This document shows positions 45,661 through 57,438 of a DNA stretch of 64,000 bases, piece after piece (the first letter of the stretch is position 1; each line of letters opens with the position of its first letter). Source of the stretch: Paramacrobiotus metropolitanus. Taxonomy: Eukaryota; Tardigrada; Eutardigrada; Parachela; Macrobiotidae. The stretch spans positions 558,001-622,000 of the forward strand of contig NW_026570242.1 of NCBI RefSeq assembly GCF_019649055.1. Reading direction: 5' to 3'. The notes beneath the pieces are model-generated. The model was not told the origin of the DNA and searched no databases. It saw only the letters and a list, made by a program, of their open reading frames with translations. The translations under genes were made by a program, and so were the position numbers.

Positions 45661-46282
45661 AGTTTGCCGTTGCTAGCTTTCTTGTTTACTTTTTAAGGAA
45701 ACAAAACTCAACATACACGTATGTACATCGAAAAATGTGGTACATTCCAAATTCTTTTTGTTGTTTTTAAATATATTGTACGTATGAAGAGCGTATGTAA
45801 TAATATGGGTAAATTTAGCTGAATGCGTTCAGAGCGGAAGATATAAGACAAGGAATTTATTTTTGGAACATCCTTTGTAAATAAGAAAAGCAAACCTAAT
45901 TATGACTACTTCTATAGGATTTCATTTAGCGCTGCCTTGTCGGCGTCGCGCAATGCTTGCCTTGTCGCAGCATAGCACAGTAAGTGCAACGATAAAAAGT
46001 TGATGTCCCTTTTTGTTTAACCTGTTTATTTACAACGTGACCCACGTTTCTGGGTCCGATATTTTCCAAAAACGGTGTATATATTTTTAGATGCAGATAT
46101 TTTTCAAAAACGGAATGCATATGGCAGACCAGATCTTTAATAACGGTCTTCCGTTTTATTTGTTTCTTCTGTCTAAAATTTGCATGTAGTGCCATGTACA
46201 GTACCGTAGGCACCAGGCAGACTATACTCGCAATTCGCATATCTTTTTTCACGTTCTGAGACCAAAAATCGGCATTTCTTAG
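45661..46282 (+). other. Remainder of intron, no recognised feature
   Basis: It ends in the acceptor GGCATTTCTTAG of the next exon. Confidence 0.4.
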
Positions 46283-46585
46283 GCTTCCGAGCAATTAGCT
46301 GGTGGTGCACATGTGGTCCGAACAGCGGAAGTCCCGGAATGTGGCACGTTGTCCATATTGGCGGCCGAAATCGCTTTGGGCTACTTCAGACATCAGCCGC
46401 CGTCGACGGTATCTCTTGTGCAGATTCAGGCAGTTGTTTGGCCAGGGACCCCATCCCAAACTATGGCGTTACGGGGCGTAACAAGTTTTATCTTGGAACG
46501 GATAGCTTATTGACTAAGCCATTTGCGGCAATAGAGATTAACGAGATGACGCTGCTCAACGTGTGGATGGACAGACCTAATAAAG
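46283..46585 (+). CDS. REJ/polycystin-like receptor: laminin-G-like domain, second half
   Basis: Acceptor GGCATTTCTTAG and donor GTACTT (46586) define 101 codons, phase 1 to phase 1. The sequence continues the laminin-G fold: GMWHVVHIGGRNRFGLLQTS (the W-H-x-V strand) then AAVDG, two Cys that could form a disulfide, and NKFYLGTDSLL (the YLGG-like strand). It ends in NVWMDRPNK. Choosing the 46283 acceptor rather than AG at 46325 keeps the reading frame open and in phase with the exons on both sides. A longer frame in another register (46313-46513) is rejected because it stops before the donor. Confidence 0.85.
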
Positions 46586-47869
46586 GTACTTCCATTAGTT
46601 CCATGCATTATTTAAGCCGTAACTAATGTGCTGCTAATGTGCTTTTCTAAAATAACGTTATATATGCACATGTACCGGGCCACTTCCCTTAAACGCAAAC
46701 CGCAGGTCAGATTTTACTGTGATTACCGGGCCCCGTCACAGGATGTCAATTCAAAAAAAATTTTTATTTTGCAGGAAAGTAGAGAAACATTGGTAAGCAT
46801 ACTTCTATAAATTTTCATCTGCCATGGCCATTGATGGTGGCCAGAACAACTTTAAATAAGATTCTACACTGTGCTATAGCCTACGGTTTTATGACTGCGG
46901 GCAGTTTATCTTCATCATACGCTATACCGTTATGATGGTGCTATACGTTATGATGGTGCTATCCAAAATCTGTACGAGGCCAGTTTGACTTTAATAATTA
47001 TAAGCACTCGTTGAAAATTTTTATCTGTGTTACTCGCTATTGGAAATGAATGTTCACCGTTTCTGGAGATGTTAAAGCTTACTCTTCGCCTACCTTTCCC
47101 AGCAGAAGTGGGTAGGTGCCTGCTCTTTGGTTTGAGTTTTTTAGCGATTTTCCAACCATTACAGGATCGAAATAACACACGCGTACCGATCTATCTCGGC
47201 ATAAACAAGATGAAACGTCTATTGCTATCAACCCGTTTCGCAGGCGGAAGAACTGTGAATACTTATGTGTGTTCGAAAAAAATTGCTAGAAAAAACTAAA
47301 ATAATGACCAGGTACACAAAAGAAGAAGAAAGAAAGAAAGAAAGAAAGAAAGGAAAAGCAAATTTCTTTAGAAAATAGTAAATGTGAACCGTATCATGTC
47401 TAGAAACGGTGAACAATATTATAAATGATTACCATAAGTCACTCTAGTAGCACAGATGAAATTTTGAGTGAGTAAAGTCAAGCTGGCCTCGCACAGATTG
47501 TTCAATAGCGCTACAACGTATGGTGCGGACTGTGCGGTACATTGCTCCTGGACTATAGTATATTTGAAAAAGTACACACAGCACGGTGTAAAGTGTAAAC
47601 TGTAAAGCACAGGTGTTTCCTTTTAAATTTTGGCCCCACCCATGGCCATTGCAGATGAAAGTAAATTTTACACCCTGAAAATAAATTCCAATGTTGCTCT
47701 ATTTTCCTGCAAATTGCAAAATATGAAAGTTGTCTGAATTTGTTTACAATTTTACATCCTGTCACAGGATTCCTGTGACGGGATCCTGGTTAATATTTTT
47801 TTAATCACTTGAGTTTGTTTTAGTTTAATATGCCTGATCTCCCTTTTTAGACAATCATTTATTTTGCAG
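46586..47869 (+). other. Intron, with a GAAA microsatellite
   Basis: 1.28 kb. It contains (GAAA)n at about 47323-47354 and the word TGTACCGGGCCACTTCCCTT near 46669, which recurs near 54332. Confidence 0.5.
47323..47354. repeat. (GAAA)n microsatellite
   Basis: About seven GAAA units preceded by GAAGAA. Confidence 0.9.
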
Positions 47870-48973
47870 AGAAATCTTTTCGCTCTTCTTACGGTGCATT
47901 GCCAACGTGCAATCAGTTGCATCAGCTATACGAGCCTAGTGAGCTTTGTGGCGACTCGCAGATCCCAACACTGCAGCACGTGCAAACGCTTATTGACGCC
48001 CAGGTGTTCAGCAAATCTTTGAAAAAATCTTGTGCAGCAAAGGATTTTTGCTCCCATTCTCCCTGCAACGGCATTTGCCTAAATTTGCCTTTAGGATATA
48101 AATGCTTGTGCGCTTCTGGTTATCAGTGGAATAATGTCTATTTGCAGTGTTCGACTAACTGTACCGGAATATCATGCCCAATTAACACGGTTTGTGCGAA
48201 CAGTGCAACAGGATTTTATTGCAACTGTGATAATACTCATATGGGGCCATGTTGTGAATATGAGAAAGATACTTGTGAATACAACAAGTGCGCCCACGGA
48301 CGATGTGTGGTTAGGCGACAGGGGGGCTCTGTATGCAATTGTGATCCCAAATATATGGGTCCCCGGTGTGAGCAGCTTATAGTGGATTGCTCTGTGAATC
48401 CTTGCCGGAATGGCGGAACATGTGTTAACACTGCGTCCCGGCCCGGATTCCACTGCGCTTGCTTGCCACGATGGAAGGGATCAGTCTGCGAAAAAGCCCA
48501 TAATGCCTGTATCTCAAACTATTGTTTGAACGATGGATACTGCTATCTAATTTACGGTGATCCGAAATGTCGATGCCCTGTGACACATACTGGCTTAAGA
48601 TGTGAAACTCCTGTAAAAACGTGCATTCCGAACCCATGTTTGAACGGTGGTACTTGTGTTGTTACTGATGACGACCAGCGACTTTATAAATGTGTTTGCT
48701 TATCAACCTTCACAGGAACTGTTTGTGGAGAAGACATAAATGAATGCTCGCGCAACCAGAGCCTTTGTCTGCAACAGGGGCAGTGCAAGAACAGGTTTGG
48801 TGGTTTCAGGTGTCAATGTGCACAATCTTACATGTCGATCAACTGTTCAACGGGAATTAAGTTTTGCCGCCCTGAAACTTGCAAGCAACTTGGTAGCTGC
48901 GAAAATTTGCCAAAATATGGCACATTTAACTGCCAGTGCAAGAAGCCGTTTGTTGGAAAGAGATGTCAAATCG
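47870..48973 (+). CDS. REJ/polycystin-like receptor: eight EGF repeats
   Basis: One 1,104-bp exon of 368 codons, bounded by acceptor TTTATTTTGCAG and donor GTGAGT (48974), phase 1 at both ends. A 65-residue linker leads into eight consecutive six-cysteine EGF modules. The first is CSHSPCNGICLNLPLGYKCL. Modules 4 and 6 have the classic CxxNPCxNGGTC core. The seventh carries DINEC before its first Cys and a GGFRCQC segment, which fits a calcium-binding EGF. The phase-1 borders are typical of exon-shuffled extracellular modules. EGF arrays serve as spacers or protein-binding rods outside the cell. This is the clearest coding sequence in the window. Having eight EGF modules in one exon is unusual, since they often have separate exons. 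Confidence 0.97.
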
Positions 48974-50129
48974 GTGAGTGACTGGCTATGGCACTGCTTA
49001 CATTCATACGCTAACCGTATAACCTTCAACACGGCATTCAAAATGCTAACGCACTTTGAATGCTAGAGGTACTATTTGCTTGGTTGAGAATATTGAATGG
49101 TTTCATTTAGTAAAGCGAAGATTTTCGGACATTTTATTTTTTCTTTTTTTTATATTTTTTTGAGTTTTTTTTACCACTCCTCAAACTTTTAAAGAGCCGC
49201 AGTTTCAAATATTTAAAATATGTACTATAGTCTATAGCTGAACTATAAAGGCGTCCCGGTTAATCACTTGAGTAGTGTGAATTTACAGCTACCACATGGC
49301 CCTATCTCTGTAGTTCAGGCAAATTAAGCTGCAAGCACTGTATTCATCGTCAAATACAGTAAGTGTTGATCTGTTTTTAACGCTATTCGGTGATAAGAAG
49401 TACGACTATCCAGGAAAGACTGGAAACGTATATCCAGATTCAGGCTATCACTGCCACTGTCCGAGTGCACAGAATCACAAGGTGATTTTATGACCAAGGT
49501 CACCAACTCCTGTCCCTGTCCAGTGCGCAGAATCGTTAATCTAGTCACTGACCGAGCTACCACCACTGCCCAGAGCGCAAAATCGTTAGCTGAGTGAATG
49601 GTCGACCAAGCTTAGAAAATTAATCATAGCTACACTGCTGTCTGAACTACACTGCCGTCCAGTGAAAAACACTAAAGTGACATTTCCTACGGAAATAGCT
49701 CCGTCAGGCCTGGATGGGAAAGGGAAATAATCGGGATAAACGGGAACTGGATACAAACCACATGGAATACTTCTATAATTATTAGGCTATTAGCCCAACC
49801 ACATTCTAGCGACAGCTATGCTGACTATGCAGTATGCCCGTATTAACTGGCATACCGTAAACCACACCCCTAACTTGTGCCAATCACAGGGGTGTAACAT
49901 TTTGGTTACAGATTTCCCCATAGACCGTGCAAGAAACAAGCCGTATACACTCTTATACAGAAAGTCTCACTTTCTGTTTTTATTATAGTGTATAGGTCCT
50001 GCAACAGTGTGCAGGCCTGACGGAAAACAATGTTCAGTACTCGTATACTCGTACTGTATTATTAGGGATGCTGCATGGGCACTGGGCAGGCAAGCCAGGC
50101 ACTTAAAAAACAGTTGTGTTTTGTTGTAG
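48974..50129 (+). other. Intron, no recognised feature
   Basis: 1.16 kb, closing with the acceptor TTGTGTTTTGTTGTAG. Confidence 0.6.
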
Positions 50130-50845
50130 TCACCGCAGAAAAGTGCAGTGTAATATCATCTCATCGTTTCGCGACGGTTGGAGAATATATTGCCTACTCT
50201 GTTGCCTGCGGCAGTCTCGGTGATTATCCGAAAGTGACACTGGATATGGGGGATAAAATGATTTTTCAAGCTCTGCCTTTCCAGTCTACAAACAAGACTG
50301 TCAAGCTGACCGAATACGTGTTTAATGCTACCAGAAGTTCAGCACAAATTAGTCATTTTGAAGAAGGCAGTGTTTATCTTTATTACCATTTTTACAATGT
50401 GCCTGGAGACTACATTGCAACGGCCACAATCTACAATCGTGGGCGTAGAACAGCGCAATCTTCCATTCCTGTGACAATACAAACAAACAAAAACACCTGT
50501 TTTCCTACGGTGGAAATTGTAAATGGTGGTTGGGATCCCACAATTGGTTTGAAGATTTATTACTATGAACAGTTTACATTCGAATCTAAAATTTCCTTAT
50601 CGAGGGAGTGTTTGCATTATGCAGCACTTTATTCATGGCAGTTGTATAATATATCTGGAGAACCCTCTCTGCCAAGCCAAGATAACGCAGTTGATCTTGG
50701 ATCCTATGTATGGAAAAAAAATAACAAATCAATCCGCTTCATCAACCGAGGGGAACAAAGACTTCCATTAGGAAGTTATATGGTCACAGTAAACGTTACG
50801 ATTTCCTCGCTTTCCGGGAACAAAACCTTCTGGAATATCGACCGA
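50130..50845 (+). CDS. REJ/polycystin-like receptor: PKD-like domain and REJ start
   Basis: It enters in phase 1 as required by the EGF exon. The first 110 residues look like a PKD/Ig-like domain: VGEYIAYSVAC, then YYHFYNVPGDYIATATIYNR, the H-x-Y...P-G-x-Y signature strand. REJ-type sequence follows: CFPTVEIVNGG, SLSRECLHYAALYSWQLYNI (the Cys...Y-x-W-x-L-Y motif) and LPLGSYMVTVNVTIS. Several N-x-S/T sites fit an extracellular glycoprotein. Two donors are possible. GTAAGT at 50846 leaves phase 0 and joins the next exon perfectly. GTGAGT at 50908 leaves phase 2 and does not, so the first is preferred. Confidence 0.9.
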
Positions 50846-50976
50846 GTAAGTGATCGCGTAGCTTTAAAGTGTCTGAAATTGGGAGTAATTAGAAACAGGT
50901 TTGAAAGGTGAGTAAAGTCAAAAACGCCAGATAGGTACGGAATCTAGTGTTCCTGGAGTCTTGCCCTTATTGATAG

Positions 50977-51152
50977 GGATGGTTTAAAGTCGTAACAGAT
51001 CCAGCTACACCTTGGATTGAAGGGGGCGAAAGAATTACACTTAACGTCGATGAAGTGGAATCTCCGGCTCTGAGGGTACTACAGTACGAAGAACCAACGC
51101 CCTTCATTCCGGATGAAGAAGCGCCGGCCTTCATTTCACCGGCGTTCATTCC
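50977..51152 (+). CDS. REJ/polycystin-like receptor: REJ segment
   Basis: After a 131-bp intron, the acceptor TTATTGATAG gives phase 0 and the frame GWFKVVTDPATPWIEGGERI, then TLNVDE. The I-x-G-G-x-x-R-x-x-x-L-x-x-D pattern is a landmark of REJ modules in polycystin-1-type proteins. The end is acidic and Pro-rich (EEPTPFIPDEEAPAF). Donor GTAAGT at 51153 leaves phase 2, which matches the exon at 56033. Confidence 0.8.
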
Positions 51153-51412
51153 GTAAGTTTATTACCGTATGTTAATTGCCCCTAACGGGCTACAGAACAT
51201 GCGCAAGAACAGACTGGGTTTAAGGACTTTGTTATCAAAAACCCAGAAACATCACAAGGGTACAAACAGGTCCAAAAGCACAGCGCGGCGTCACAAAAAT
51301 GGTCGACCGATAAGCGCCATGGTGCAGTCCACCGGGTATTTCTAGCTAATGTTACTGTAGTTAGATGGTCATGATTGTGTGTTCTGTGCTAGTATTGTGC
51401 TAAATTTGATCA

Positions 51413-51670
51413 GGCGGCATCCATAAATTACGTAACGCAAAAATTCGACATTTTGATACCCCCCTCCCCCTATGTCACCCGTGCTAACAAACTCAGATCC
51501 CCTCCCCTGAGCGCTACGTAACAAATTAAGAACCCCTCCATAGATATAGCACGATGACGTCAGAATCGTAACAAAATTTTGAATACCCCCCTCCCCCTTT
51601 GTAACAACAGTAACGCTTTCAGGACCTCCCCCCTCCCCCAACTTGCGTGACGTAATTTATGGATGCCGCC
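51413..51670. mobile_element. MITE with CATCCATAAATTACGT ends
   Basis: 258 bp. Ends GGCGGCATCCATAAATTACG and their inverse match over 28 bp with one mismatch. The interior has C-rich tracts (ACCCCCCTCCCCC) repeated. I have seen this kind of end in many arthropod genomes (recollection, not checked). The target duplication is unclear. Confidence 0.75.
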
Positions 51671-51957
51671 TTAGAGCCCCCAAACAGTAGCAAATTTCTG
51701 TACGGCTACGTACGGTTTCCGCTTACGGCTCCTACTGGTACGGTACGGTTACGGCACAAATAACTGGATTGACCGTACCGTATACCGTATACGGCACTAC
51801 CGTATACGGCAAGCCCATTGTAAAAGCGTGTTTTTGGCTTACGGTTACGTACGGCACTTTCGTTACTGTACCAACTTTCACTACGGTTACGTACTGTTGT
51901 GCCGTACAGTATGCTGTATACGGCAGTACAGTACTGTATACTGTTTATGGGCTCTAA
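51671..51957. repeat. TACGG/CCGTA-rich segment with inverted ends
   Basis: TTAGAGCCCCCAAACAG faces CTGTTTATGGGCTCTAA. Between them are about twenty TACGG, CCGTA and GTATAC words. It abuts the previous MITE directly. Confidence 0.5.
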
Positions 51958-52205
51958 ATTTGATACAGTGTACGAGTACGATCATACTGCAGCAAAATAC
52001 TGTAGATAAAGGTTATCTGGACGCACTGCAGAACACTGCGGCCAAATACGTAGACAAGGCCATTCTATTTCGACGCGCGTAAATGATTTCATATGCGAGA
52101 AATTAAATTTAACTTTTTTGGCAACCCACTTCTGAAATTCTGACATACAGAGCTCGGCCTTACAGTGGTAATTCACTAATAAATGCAGCCTATACAAATG
52201 CAGTT

Positions 52206-52290
52206 ACAGTAAAACCTGCGTACATTGAACACGTGCGGTTCCATACTTTTCGTTTAATGTAGATGCCCGTTCAATGTACAGAAGAGCGGC
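52206..52290. mobile_element. Possible pogo-type end, unpaired
   Basis: CAGTAAAACCTGCGTACATT follows TA and resembles the ends of the 6150-6770 element. GTTCAATGTACAG at 52271 partly mirrors it, but no full right end was found. Confidence 0.35.
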
Positions 52291-52530
52291 GCAGAACCAC
52301 TGCCCCCAGTGGTTTTGCGCACTGAAGCTGCCCCAGGGGGCGAACGGGCGCGGCCACAAGAGGGCAGCCCCGTTAGAGAGTGCTCAAAGTCACAGGTATT
52401 ACTGTACAGACAAACTATTACTGTTATACCGTGATAAACGGGCATCTCTTGCAAGTTCGTATTCACTTAATTTGGAAACAACGAGGAAAAAGTAGCAGCC
52501 GACATCATAACTTGAACACACGAGTACAAT

Positions 52531-53427
52531 AGTACTACTCGAAACGCACTTTAAATGCGTTCTTTAAGATACCTAGAGCCGGGAGTTCTGTAAAAGTGAA
52601 TCTACCAATGGCACAGCGCTTAATCTTAGGCCTTGTTTCGAATTCGAAGCGAATCTCGCTATGGTACGGTTGCTCAACCGCACGAGGCGGCTGTATGCAG
52701 TGGCAACGCCTACAGATACGGTACGCGAAGCCACCTCGCGAGGTGGAGTTGCTGTATCGCAACGAGATTCGCTTTGAATTCGGGACCAGGTCTTACAGAG
52801 CGTTACAGAGCAGCGAGACCACAACTCAAAATTTTCCAGTTATGTGGTCGAAACTTTCAGCGTACAGCGAGTTTCACACTCACATCACAAATTGATTATT
52901 CACAAATAGATCGATACAGGCGTTGTTTATTTTTCTTTTAGCTAGTGTAACGTTTTATTGCGGATCCGGTGATGTCAAACTGGAACAATCAGCGCTAGTA
53001 GTGAACTTAAAACAGGACGTATCACTCATAGACTTGTATGTTAAAAGGCACTGTATCATCCGAAGACTGTGGTTGCCCAGAGCGCGGAACGCGTTGGGCC
53101 AGGCGTTAGTGATTTAAAGAAAGTTAGACAAAGACAATTAGAAACCAGGTAAAAACCAGAAAACTAAAAAGATGTTCGGGTTCAAGGGTGTCAACTGGCA
53201 AGGGAAAATATTTTGTTATTGCATACACTTGGTGAGATCGACCTGCACTTCTGGTGAGAAATGCGAGTTCTGTATCGTAACGGAGCCAGGAGAGTTCCTT
53301 TTAGATACAGAACACTTCAACCTCGAGCGTCCAATCAGCGGTGAGGGGTGGGGTCAAAACGTTACAGAACCTCCGGCTCTGTATCTTACAGAACAGTCAC
53401 TTAAAGTGCCGCGTGGCGAGTGAGCCT
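52531..53427. mobile_element. Inverted-repeat element with 3-bp target duplication, copy B
   Basis: A relative of 42224-42941 with the same left end (AGTACTACTCGAAACGCACT) and a diverged right end (AAGTGCCGCGTGGCGAG). AAT is duplicated at 52528-52530 and 53428-53430. Without the nested Harbinger-type MITE it would be about 730 bp, close to copy A's 718. Confidence 0.88.
52629..52792. mobile_element. Harbinger-type MITE, copy B
   Basis: 164 bp, the same length as copy A at 21912 with only scattered differences. The target duplication is TTA (52626-52628 and 52793-52795). It is nested inside the 3-bp-duplication element. Confidence 0.88.
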
Positions 53428-53528
53428 AATAGAATTATAGGTTTTGACTCCGAGATAAAAATCTGTAAATCCATGCTGTTTGCCCGCCTGCGTTAGTGTT
53501 CGTGTTACATACGACTTGAATGGTATAA

Positions 53529-53616
53529 CTGAGTAGCAGGTTGACTTGTGTTTCCCGAATCCTACTGGATCCGATCCAGTAGGATTCGGGAAAACACAAG
53601 TCAACCTGCTACTCAG
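53529..53616. repeat. Near-perfect 88-bp palindrome
   Basis: Arms of about 43 bp (from CTGAGTAGCAGGTTGACTTG) are inverted around GGATCCGATCC. The only irregularity is one extra A in the right arm. Confidence 0.9.
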
Positions 53617-53789
53617 GTGCCTGCGAAGAGAACCAGAATGCGCTAGGTACTGGGTGCATTTCTGATCGCGCCAGAACTTGAATTTCGACTTTGCACAATC
53701 AAATAAAAAGAATAAAAATCAGTTTCGCACCGGACGGGGAACTACGTTCCGGACCTGAACGTGGTTTAGTTAATCGGTTTCTTATCATT

Positions 53790-53993
53790 TTGATTTTTCC
53801 GTAGTTTTCTTGTGGTTCCTTATACTTCCTTAGGTTTCCCCAAGGTTTCTTAGTTTTCTCTTAGTGGTTAGGATTTTTAGTCTCCATAGGTTTGCTAATA
53901 TTTGTTTGATTTTTGAAACTGCCCTTGGTTTTTTCTTTCTTAGGTTGCGTCCAGAGTTATTCCCAAACGGCTTACGCAACCTAAGAAAGAAAA
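53790..53993. repeat. Foldback-core-like fragment with 20-bp hairpin
   Basis: Degenerate TTAGGTTTC units precede a perfect hairpin: TTTTCTTTCTTAGGTTGCGT (53931-53950) inverted at 53974-53993. Confidence 0.6.
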
Positions 53994-56032
53994 GGCGAAT
54001 ATCAGAAAAAGTTTTAAAATTTTTAAATATCATTTAAAATTTGCAAAAAATGGTGCAACTTTGATCGGTGTAAAAGCGAACTTCATACATACATACGTGG
54101 ATTTATATAAATATGCAAAGTTTAAAGATGATCGGTTCGTAATAAGACTTTTGGCACACCTGAATGCATTTAAACTTTCCGAAATTCTTTTACAGCCATA
54201 ACTCTCTATAACCGGATCTTGCGCCTGTGTATACAAATCATCTGTGAATGTCATATACACGTAACAAATCAGAAAAGTGTTAGGGGTGCGCGAAGGCGAA
54301 AGTTTTCGTGTACGTACACAAATTTGACACCGTGTACCGGGCCACTTCCCTTAACAGAAAAACACCACGACGAGACTGACATTTTACCAATTGCGCATAG
54401 GCGCATCGCGCACTTACTTACATCGAATTTCACCAAGCACTTACATACAAAGTAGGCAAAACTGCGCCTTTTTGCACAGCTTGCGTGTAAGTATGTACGG
54501 GATAAACCTGACCGCGTGCGCACAAACAGCCATGACGCACAGACTTCGATAAAAAACTGCACTGACAACGTGTTTTCAAAGTTTTACCACATCATTATCA
54601 TCTTTTCACCGTAAACAGTTCTATAAGTACAACCTGTTGAAAAGCACCCAAACAAATTGCAACATGAAAACTTAAAATAATTAAGAATAAGAAGTAAAGT
54701 TTTACAATTAGATTTAAGAACGCTTCTGGGTAGCCAGATCAAGCGGGAACCCGCAGCGCTGCTACACAGTGCAACATAACTTCATGTCAGGTTCAGTCAG
54801 AAAATGCAGAAAAAAATCCGACCGACTCATAGACTCATACTAGACTACATAAATTTAATTTATAAAAAGTTAGTATTTGCTTACCGAACTGCGTACAGGG
54901 CTGTCCAGCAGTATAACTGGCAGTTGAGCGTTAAGTTAAATTCAGCAGAAAACACAAAAAGCAGTACCCACGGCTGGGTAGCCAGCAAGCAGGGTTCCCT
55001 GCGATTCGACGGCAATCAGTGTGAAGAATATTACAAATCACACAGAAAGCCACATGGATTCTAAAACCTTGTGGCCTTTCTTAATTAATTCATAATACTC
55101 CTGGCGATAATCAAGCCAGTGTTAAAAGATAATTAAGACATTCTGATGTGATCAGGGAGAAGGAACGCATCTAAGCCAAGCAGCAATATTCGCCACTAAT
55201 ATTCTGGGATCCCAGAATGTAGGCTTTCCTGCACTAGGACCTAATAAGTTAAACCTACATCTACTTAAAAAAAATTATTATAAATACTTATATTTAACAA
55301 GTTTAGAGCAAAAGTTTCTAAGGAAGGCAAGAAAACTAGTCTTCGCATCGCGATAAATCAGATGCTGACTTTAAGTACGGGGAAAAAAATCACGTGGCTT
55401 CGAATTTTACTATTGGCGGTGGGCAGCCTCGATCTAACTCAAAATGCTGACCGACCAATGAAAATCGCAGAAACGCGAAGTTTGTAAGTAGCTGGGCGTC
55501 GCTTAGACCCGTTACAAGGTACGCCTATCTTCGTAACGGTTTTCGTGGACGCCCCCCGACAGACATCGAGCAAGAAGCGACGTACATCGAAGCCCAGCCA
55601 ATCGGGACTTGGTACGCCTGTTTCTCGCTTCGATGTAAGTCGCTGCTGCACGATGTAAGTCCGCGTTCTGACTCGGCGCATTCTTTCTATTAAATTGATG
55701 TCAGTTATTACTGTACGTACATTGAGCTTGTTACCGTACCATTACCAATTTAACTTATTACCGTACCAGTACTTTGAGGTTATGGTTACGCAATTTACGG
55801 GCGAAATCGAAGTATACAAAATATTGAAAACACACACAGCAGACAGATTTACAGATGGTTCTATGTGTAAAAGGCTCAGCTGAGATACTGCAACCGTATA
55901 CTACTAGGGTAAAATACAGTACAATTTTCAGTTTTGTACTTCCATTTTTACATTCTGGATTGCCATACAGCTGCAGCTAGCAAGCACTCGTAACCAAATT
56001 ACCAAACGCATTTTTAGATTGTTTTTTTGCAG

Positions 56033-56163
56033 ATTGTATTGGACGCAAATGGAGGGAAAACTATCCGAAATTTCGAACCAGTTGCGAACATGGGATCAAT
56101 CTGGGACCTTACGTTGTGAATCGGAACACCGTAATTGTCCTCAAGTGATAGAAAGCAGCAGTG
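56033..56163 (+). CDS. REJ/polycystin-like receptor: REJ segment
   Basis: Acceptor GATTGTTTTTTTGCAG and donor GTACGT (56164). It enters in phase 2, as left by 51152, and exits in phase 1. The sequence is LYWTQMEGKLSEISNQLRTW, then a Cys-containing stretch and CPQVIESSS. The Y-x-W start and two Cys fit the REJ strand after the I-x-G-G motif. It overlaps a short antisense open frame that is not considered real. Confidence 0.8.
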
Positions 56164-57438
56164 GTACGTGCACTCAGTTCTAAGGAAGCATAGTTTCATT
56201 ATACATAACCGTGTAGCCGTGTATTCGTTGCGCATCTGGTTTAGCACTATTAGTACGAGGGTGAACTACAGTAGCTAACTGTTTACCGTGGCTATAACTC
56301 TCGCCTCTCGGAAGCAATTCTCCGGCATGGAGGCTTAATAAATTATTGAGCAAAATGTATTGTTCTGTAGGTGATTTTCTTTGAATCAAAACTTCAGAGA
56401 AAACAGGCAGAAAACAAAGCGGCTCTAAAACACGAGGACGAGGTGCGCGCAGTCGAACCGACAGTAAATTAAACAGTTCGACCAACCGACAAGGCGACAA
56501 CCATGCACATAGCGCAAGCGACTGGCAAGTGGCAAGCATCTACCGATGACTGTCTCCGGTGCCACGCACAAAATGGGAATGATACTGTACCTTCCTTTCA
56601 CGGGGTGGCTGTTATGTAAAAAAAATCTGCTCATATGCGTGGCTGTCGGTTGGTCTCGCTGAACAAATTCACTGTCGGTCGACTGCGCGTATCCTCGTGT
56701 TCTAATCTTTTGACTTGTGATTCAGCCAGACTTGAAACCCCACGTTACATAGACTGTCAACTTAGCCGGAAATAGGCCACCTGCTGCTCTGACTACGATT
56801 AAATTAAATCATGACGTAGTGTTTTTCTCTCTAATACGTACCATGCTGCTCTGTTGCCTTATGAGGCGCGCACGCCAAACGATTTAACATTTAAACCGTT
56901 TTTTTGGCAATATCCAAATTTTAGCAACGAAATCAGTAATCAGTCACAGAGAGCACGGGAGACATAGTAAGCTCACTCAGCATCGCAGTGTGAAATTGTG
57001 AATGTGATGAAAATACGGCGCTCGCCGCTCGCTCATCGCCCAAGAAATACGCTAAAAGCGTATCGTTAACACTGTGCGCCGATATTATTTGTCGGCTCTG
57101 CAACAGGGAAATAGCGACGGTGAACAGTTAACTCTTGTCTCGTACAATAGACTTCTGACTTCGTTTCGGTCGACGGAGACCTAAAGCGCTGATCCTCTAG
57201 TAAATTAGCAATATTGAGTAGCGTTTGCGCCTTTGTTCAGTAGTATTTGGGTGGCTACAGCCTACAGATATAATGTCCGCCCATTTCCAGTAAGGCCTTC
57301 GAAATCTTACCGGATAGACCAGTTACTTCGTTTATTTCAGTTTTGACTGAAATCAATGAAATTGATGCCTTTTTCCAAGTAATTTAGTGCACCTTGATTT
57401 GGATGGCAGTTTAACCGATGCAGTTTGACTGTGGCTAG
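56164..57438 (+). other. Intron, no recognised feature
   Basis: 1.28 kb joining phase-1 borders. Nothing was recognised inside. Confidence 0.5.

Larger units (their letters stand above)
51153..56032 (+). other. Intron filled with MITEs
   Basis: 4.9 kb joining two phase-2 borders. It holds the elements at 51413, 51671, 52531 and 52629, the palindrome at 53529 and a foldback-like fragment at 53790. Most of 54000-56000 has no recognised feature, apart from an imperfect inverted repeat at 55575-55645 (AAGCGACGTACATCGAAGC against GCTTCGATGTAAGTCGCT). Confidence 0.6.

Noticed and set aside
46313-46513. Alternative frame through the laminin-G exon
   Set aside because: It stops before the donor and breaks the phase agreement that the chosen frame keeps with both neighbours.
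50846-50907. Longer version of the PKD/REJ exon using the GTGAGT at 50908
   Set aside because: It would leave phase 2, which cannot join the 50977 exon; the GTAAGT at 50846 joins it in phase 0.
54804-55064. 86-codon + frame in the 51-56 kb intron
   Set aside because: It has no domain, no splice signals in phase and no start context beyond an ATG.
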